From contig CM076848.1 of NCBI GenBank assembly GCA_039519185.1, forward strand, positions 34,460,849-34,524,848: DNA of 64,000 nt. The letters are read 5' to 3'. Positions 58,780 through 64,000 of the stretch are shown here, in pieces. The notes below the pieces were generated by a model that had not been told where the DNA came from, did not search any database, and saw only the letters and a list, made by a program, of their open reading frames with translations. The number at the start of each line of letters is the position of its first letter. Position 1 is the stretch's first letter. The DNA comes from Astragalus membranaceus (taxonomy: Eukaryota > Streptophyta > Magnoliopsida > Fabales > Fabaceae). A program made the translations under genes and the position numbers.

Positions 58780-59011
58780 TCATAGTTTGCAAAGAGAAGG
58801 GCGCCAAGGGCACCAGGATCACATGTTCACAGTTTGCAAGAACGCCAAGGGCGCCAAGATCACGGTTTGAACTGCTGGGCGCCAAGGTCATGGTGACGGC
58901 TGGCAAGGCATGGGCGCCAAGGGCGCCAAGGGTCATGGTGAAGGCTTGTAAGGCATGGGCGCCAAGGTCATGGTGACGGCTTGCAAGGCATAGGTACCAA
59001 GGGCACCAAGT
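58780..59011 (+). repeat. GGGCGCCAAGG-rich short tandem repeats
   Basis: Variable 35-45-bp units with GGGCGCCAAGG, GTCATGGTGA and GGCTTGCAAGGCAT repeat six or more times and stop exactly at the CACTA end at 59012. Confidence 0.8.
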
Positions 59012-59489
59012 CACTACAAGAATAATCAGTTTTACCGGCCAGGACTTTTCGGCGGATTTTTATCCGTCGGAAATTTTTCGGCGGATTATAGGGCTTACCG
59101 GCGGATTGTATCCGCCGCAAACCGGCGGACTTTTGGACCTTCCGGCGGATTTATCCGCCGCAAACATTTCCGGCGGATTTTCGAGGTATTTTCGGCGGAT
59201 CTGGTTTACGAATATTTTTTTTTTTTAAAAAAAATCAAAATCCGCCGGAAATGCCTCTCAATCCGCCGGAAACAGTTGGGGTGGATAATTCCACCGGAAA
59301 GTCCCTAAAGTCCGCCGGTAAGTTTGCGGCGGATGAAAAATCCGCCGGAAAATCCTGAAAGCGCCAATTTTGAATTTCAAATATCCGCCGGAAACACCCT
59401 AAATCCGCCGAAAATTACATTGCCGGCGGATTCGCCTTTTGACCGTTGATTTTCGTTTCCTCTATATAAATCTCTTCTACACTTCTTTT

Positions 59490-59780
59490 TCTTCACACCT
59501 CTACCGATACTCTCATTCTCTTCAAAGAAACAGAGACATATGCCACTCTCTTGAGCATTGTCGGCAGCGGCTCCAAGAGAGTGGCGTATGTCTCCATTTC
59601 TTTGTAAAGAAACTTCCACCTTGTCATTAACATCCCCTTCATCTTTTTCGTTAAAAGTAACATTGTCATGAACCTCCCCTACGAATTCCTCTTTTGTTAA
59701 GTTAGGGGATGATACAGAGCGTTTGATGAGTGTAGACATTTACACACATCAAACGCTTCGTATCATCCTCCAACTTAACA
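59490..59780. repeat. Inverted repeats inside the CACTA left part
   Basis: Two small inverted pairs: ACATATGCCACTCTCTTG with CAAGAGAGTGGCGTATGT, and GATACAGAGCGTTTGATG with CATCAAACGCTTCGTATC. They give short hairpins separated by low-complexity sequence. No gene. Confidence 0.6.
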
Positions 59781-59818
59781 AGAGGTCCTTCGAGTTCCTC
59801 AAACTTTCTATTTAGAGC

Positions 59819-59918
59819 AAGGTAATCAAATTTGGGCCGGACATTGAACCGGAAGAGGTAGCGGTTCAGGGGTTCTTGGGTTCAACCGGTTGAATCGGGG
59901 GTTTAACCGGAATTAGCG
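59819..59918. mobile_element. Partial copy of the hAT MITE at 45071-45657
   Basis: Reverse orientation: starts CAAGGTAATCAAA, then GGCCGGACATTGAACCGG and GGTTCTTGGGTTCAACCGG, as in the right end of the complete copy. It breaks off after about 100 bp at AACCGGAATT. Next to it, ATTAACGGTCAAGATCTTGC-type units are repeated three or four times (59930-60110). Confidence 0.75.
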
Positions 59919-60114
59919 TCGAAACTAATTAACGGTCAAGATCGTGCCGACACAATATTAACGGTGAAGATCTTGCCGACACTAAATAGTGAATAGTGCA
60001 GCGTGATTATTGAATAGTCAATGGTGATTAGTGTCGACACTAATTAACGGTCAAGATCTTGCCGACACTAAATTAACGGTCAAGATCTTGCCGACACTAA
60101 ATAGTGAATAGTGG

Positions 60115-61531
60115 AACAAGACATCCCACTTATCTTATGCAAGTTGGAGAGAGTATTTCCGCCTGGTTTCTTTGATTCTAGGGAGCATCTACCAGTGCAT
60201 CTCGCATATGAAGCTAAACTTGGCGGACCTGTCCAATACAGATGGATGTATCCGTTTGAAAGGTCAGTTAATTTTCACACCATATAACAAACAAGTTTAT
60301 AATATATGATTATTATGTTAATTAATATCATTTTCTCTAGGTTCATGCGTGATTCAAAAAGATCGGTGAAAAACAAAGCTAGAGTTGAAGGATCGATATG
60401 TTCTTCTTACTTACACCGTGAAACAACGCATTTTTGTTCTTACTATTTCAAGAATGAGTTTGCTCCTGGAAGCAGCCGAAATGAAATGGATACTGATGAA
60501 TGTACTAGACATCATTTAGCTTTGTCTGTCTTTTGTCTACCCGGTCGTCCATCTGGAAATGAGTCAATTCACTGGCTAACAGATGAAGAGTTAAGTTCAG
60601 CACATGTTCATGTGTTGATAAACTGTACTGAGGTGCAACCATTTATCGAGTATGTTCCTCAACATTATAAACTATTGATCTTAATTAGTTAATATGTAGA
60701 AAAATGTGTAACAATTAATTATTTCTTTTTAGGGAATTCTTGTCATCAGAGGACGTAACTGAGCAACAATCTTCTGCTCATATTAATGCACATTTTCCAA
60801 CATGGTTTAGGCAACATGTTTATGCCCTCCCGCCAACTCCTACCAACCAACACTTGAGGAACATATCAGACGGTCCTCGAAGATGTGTTAAAGAATGACA
60901 CACATACTTTGTCAATGGATACAAATTTCACACCAATGAATGGACACAGGGCAGAGAGACAGTCAATAGTGGAGTGTTCATGAAGGGTGTCACTGGAGGA
61001 GGTGAAGATGATTTTTATGGTGTGGTTCAATGCATATATGAACTTTCGTACCCCCATCTAGATTTTAATCAGAAGGTAGTGGTTTTCTATTGTCATTGGT
61101 TTGATCCGTCTGCTCGAGGAACAAAGGTGAATCCAAAGTCAAATACAGTGGACATTAAAATGAATGGTAGATATCGACTGTATGATCCGTTCGTCATTGC
61201 ACAAAATGTGAGACAAGTCTATTATGTCCCTTATCCATCAACGCGGACTGATAGACGTGGTTGGTGTGTCGCAATTAAAACAAAACCAAGAGGTCGCATT
61301 GAGACAAATGATGACACGGTGGAAGATGTGCCATATCAAATGGAAGAGATGTCTAGTGTAAATGAAGTGATTGAAGTTGAACCCATTACTCGTTTATGTG
61401 ATGAGCCAAACACCGGCGATGAAGTTGATGACGAAGAAGATGCTGATGAAGATGCAACAAACCACGTTGGTGTATCAAGAATTCACTCCTCTGATGATGA
61501 TGATTTTGAGAATGAATGGGATTCCAATTAG
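60115..61531 (+). pseudogene. CACTA transposase C-terminal part (DUF4218 and DUF4216)
   Basis: Exons 60115-60262, 60341-60649 and 60733-61531 join in frame. Motifs: HLAYEAKLGGPVQYRWMYPF, FMRDSKRSVKNKARVEGSI (DUF4218), FVNGYKFHTNEW, NSGVFMKGV, DFYGVVQCIYELSYP, VVFYCHWFDP, YDPFVIAQNVRQVYYVPYP (DUF4216), ending in an acidic tail to 61531. One TGA (60896-60898) interrupts it, and everything N-terminal (the Transposase_21/TNP2 core) is gone. In complete CACTA elements these domains are the C-terminal half of the large transposase. Confidence 0.85.
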
Positions 61532-61712
61532 TTATTTTTGTTTCAACAATATATGTTATATAACCTATTTTTAATTAGTTTGTAATTTATGTTTGTTTAA
61601 CTATGTTTGTTTAATTAGTATGTTTATATATTTTTGTTTAGTATGTTTATGTTAACCTTGTATAGTGTATGTTTGTTTGTTTAAATGTATATATGTCTAG
61701 CTAGATACAGTC

Positions 61713-63850
61713 ATGGCATCTCACTCAGGATTTGATGACGAGACATATGTTCCTCCACCTGTCGACACGGGTGATGCCGCCAGTGCTACCAGGCGGAAGA
61801 CTTCTACTCGCCTAGGGCGTCGTGTTCAGCCTGCTCGTGTTGTTGTTGCTGGTGGCAGATATTTGCCACCACCTGGGTCTGAGGGTGCTAGTACTAGTAC
61901 TGCAGGGGACCCAGTGATTCCTGCTGCTACTGAGGGCTTAGCCCCGACAGATGTTGATGCTGATGGGGTGCGCACATTCACTGTTGACCGTGATGTGGTC
62001 AGGTATACACCTGATGGGCGTATCATATTGGAGACTGCTGGTGATTCGTAAGTATATATATATTATTATTTATTAATTTATTTTTGTTGCCTTTTATATA
62101 ACTTATATAATTTGGTGTAATAAAATTCATCTTTTTTTAATGCAGATTTCTTCCTTCGAAGGCTACAGCTACTGCCATCACGAAAATAATCAAGGAGAAT
62201 TTCACCGGCAGCTGGAAGAATTGGACAGCTGTTAGAAAAGATACAGAGGCAATTGGGAGGATGTTAAATTCATTTTTGGTAAGTTGTTCTACGAATTAAT
62301 TAATTAATTAATTTGTGTATATCTTATTGACATGATTAATTAATTTGTCTTATAATTAACAACATTATTGTAAATTTCTTAAATAGGAGAAATGTACATG
62401 GTTACCAGAGCAGCAAAGGGAAGTTGAGAGAGTCTTCCATAAGAGATGTTCCCATCGCTATTCTGAATTACTGCGGGAGGCGCGCGGTAAGAATGCGAAG
62501 CCATCTTATATGGGAGACTCAATTTGGGCTGTGTTACAGGAGTACTGGTAAACACCAGAATTTAGGAATTTTTGTGAGAAAGCCAAGAAGAACCGTGCTT
62601 CTGAAAAAGGTGGCTGCACACACACCGGGGGGGGGGGGGGGAGTGTTAATACTGCAACGCATCACAGGCGTTTGGTAAATTTATTACTTTATTACTTGAT
62701 TAATTAATTATTTATAATTAACTAGTCATTTTCATGTGTATTAATTAATAATATGTATATATGTATATATAGGAGGCGGGGGGACAAAGGGCAATCACTT
62801 TGCCTGAGTTGCATCGCTACCTTCATATGCGGGAGGACACTGGTGACTTTGCTACAGATCGGGCGAGGAATATTCAGGTAAAACTACTTTTACAATTATA
62901 TATTAATGTTTATTATTTATAATAATCTTATATCGGGCGAGGAATATTATATTAAAACTACTTTTGCTATAGTTATTTCTTTGTTGGGTTATTTTTTTCA
63001 GGAGAGCTTCCAGGGTGGGCTGACTGAGTACCATGAGTCCCAACAGAGCAGTGGGGCAGCTGAGATCGATCCAGAGGAGGAGGCTAGAGTAGCTCGTGAT
63101 ATTTGGGAGAGAGCAGTTGGTCCCCAAAAGAGTAATCGTATGGTAGGATCAGGTGGTATTGGACCGGCTGCTTTTCGAACAAGCATTATTCCGAGTCTAT
63201 CAGCTTCACAATCTTTTGGATCTCCGAGTACTGCTCGCTCTTATGTTCCCAATGCTGGTGAGTTGAATGCTGTTACGGAATTGACGCGGCAACTGAGCGA
63301 GCAGCAGCGTCAGTTTGCCGAGCGGTAGGAGCAAAGTGATCGGGAAGTGGCGGCGCTTCGGGAGAAAGCCAGGATAGCTGAGGAACGCATGGAGGAGCGC
63401 ATGGCGGAGCAGGCTAGGATAGCTGAGCAGCGCATGGAGGAGCGCTTTAAGTTTTTGCAGGATCAGCTGATGATGTCTCAGCAGTCGAGGCCATCCTCAT
63501 CACATATGCCATCCTACCAGCCGCAACAGCATTACAATGGTGCATTTCAGCAGTGGCCTCAGCAGCAGTATGCACCCCAGTATTCCCAGCAGTATGCACC
63601 TCAGCCCCAGCAGCCATACCAGCCGCCATACCAGCAACCATACCAGCAGCCCCAGCACTAGTCACCCCAGCAGCCATACCAGTAGCCCCAGCAGCCATAC
63701 CAGCAGCCCCAGCAGCAGTCACCCCAGCAACCATACCATCAGCCCCAGCAGCAGTCACCCCAGCGGCCCAACATCGATCTTAATATTATGGATTCGCTTA
63801 CTGGTTTTCTTATATCTGATACCTATTATCATGGTGATGAGTTAGACTAG
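61713..63850 (+). pseudogene. CACTA accessory gene with Transposase_24-like domain
   Basis: Exons: 61713-62047, 62146-62278, 62387 to about 62675, about 62772-62877, 63001-63850. The start MASHSGFDDETYVPPP leads to a Ser/Thr/Gly-rich region. The Transposase_24-like part has IIKENFTGSWKNWTAVRKD, WLPEQQREVERVFHKRCSHR and LPELHRYLHMREDTGDFATD. A coiled coil (VAALREKARIAEERMEERM) and a Gln/Pro-rich tail (PQQPYQPPYQQ) follow, ending at GDELD. Stops: TAA in exon 3 (after EYW), TAG at 63327-63329 and two in the Gln-rich tail; a poly-G run (62628-62641) also disrupts the frame. Decayed, no functional product expected. Confidence 0.82.
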
Positions 63851-64000
63851 CAGCCACCCCAGTAGCTTTGAATTATTTTATTTTGTTGTATGAATATTTT
63901 TTTTATTGTATGGATATTTTTTTTTGTTGTATGGATATTTATTTAAATTAATCATTAATTTTCATTTCTAATTTTTATTTTTTTTTATCAATTATCAAAT
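63851..64000. other. 3' flank of the CACTA gene
   Basis: T-rich sequence with three TGTATG(A/G)ATATTT repeats. Window ends inside the element. Confidence 0.5.

Larger units (their letters stand above)
59012..64000 (+). mobile_element. CACTA (En/Spm-like) transposon, right end outside the window
   Basis: Begins CACTACAAGAATAATCAG, the classic terminus. It is followed by a subterminal array (59030-59430) of TCCGCCGGAAA / TTTCCGGCGGAT words in both orientations. Inside are CACTA-associated genes: a DUF4218/DUF4216 segment (60115-61531) and a Transposase_24 gene (61713-63850). The main TNP2 transposase core is missing, replaced by an inverted repeat and a hAT MITE fragment. It appears inserted in the internal repeats of the gypsy element. 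Its right terminus was not reached. Confidence 0.88.

Noticed and set aside
63447..63783. Ala/Gly- and Ala/Pro-rich frames in both strands
   Set aside because: They are other-frame readings of the CAG/CCA-rich Gln/Pro tail of the CACTA gene.

Overview
This is nuclear DNA from a flowering plant, almost certainly a dicot and probably a papilionoid legume. The evidence is GT-AG introns in plant-type genes, AT-rich intergenic DNA and a dense mix of plant transposon families. The legume assignment is inference, resting mainly on the resemblance of one gene to the Medicago RBP1/NSR family, and could not be checked by search.

Four host genes are well supported by exon-by-exon reconstruction. From left to right they are: an MCTS1-type PUA-domain translation factor (+, 7323-10430, 8 coding exons, 181 aa); an oligopeptide transporter of the OPT family (-, 12344-15979, 6 exons, 737 aa, with the family's NPG motif changed to NRG); a nuclear-speckle-type RNA-binding protein with one RRM (-, 25175-29079, 6 exons, 237 aa, NSR/RBP1 family); and a Yippee-like zinc-binding protein (+, 47036-48513, 2 exons, 107 aa). 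All four are housekeeping or regulatory single genes, with no operon-like relation between them. One orphan exon (35084-35234) looks like the remnant of a fifth gene.

The rest is mostly mobile DNA. 1-7050: a degenerate 130-bp tandem array split by a solo LTR with an exact 5-bp target duplication, a GGTT-rich hAT-type fragment, a Helitron end, a MITE and a 1.1-kb fold-back element ending just before MCTS1. 16.3-18.3 kb: a ~1-kb tandem duplication that may lie in a 5'-UTR intron of the transporter. 19-23 kb: SINEs and hairpin MITEs. 29.3-41.4 kb: Mutator-type MITEs, a truncated LINE with a 17-bp target duplication, a broken hAT transposase gene, a second solo LTR of the first family, and a complete 2.6-kb non-autonomous LTR element whose two 229-bp LTRs appear identical. 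43.3-46.2 kb: a Mutator-like element carrying a decayed plant-mobile-domain (PMD/MAIN-like) gene, itself hit by a hAT MITE. 49.6-53.2 kb: a Helitron and a MITE built from about 12 palindromic modules. 54-59 kb: a dead LINE, then a Tat/Ogre-type Ty3/gypsy element with gag but no pol. 59.0 kb to the window end: a CACTA transposon that begins with CACTA and is not closed within the window.

I did not find a wholly new biological system. The most unusual items are the near-perfect 124-bp-arm hairpin in the Yippee intron, the paired GTCGCGACGCGA motifs at exact 21-bp spacing in both solo LTRs, the NRG substitution in the transporter, the PPR-like fragment inside the young non-autonomous LTR element, and the palindromic-module MITE.
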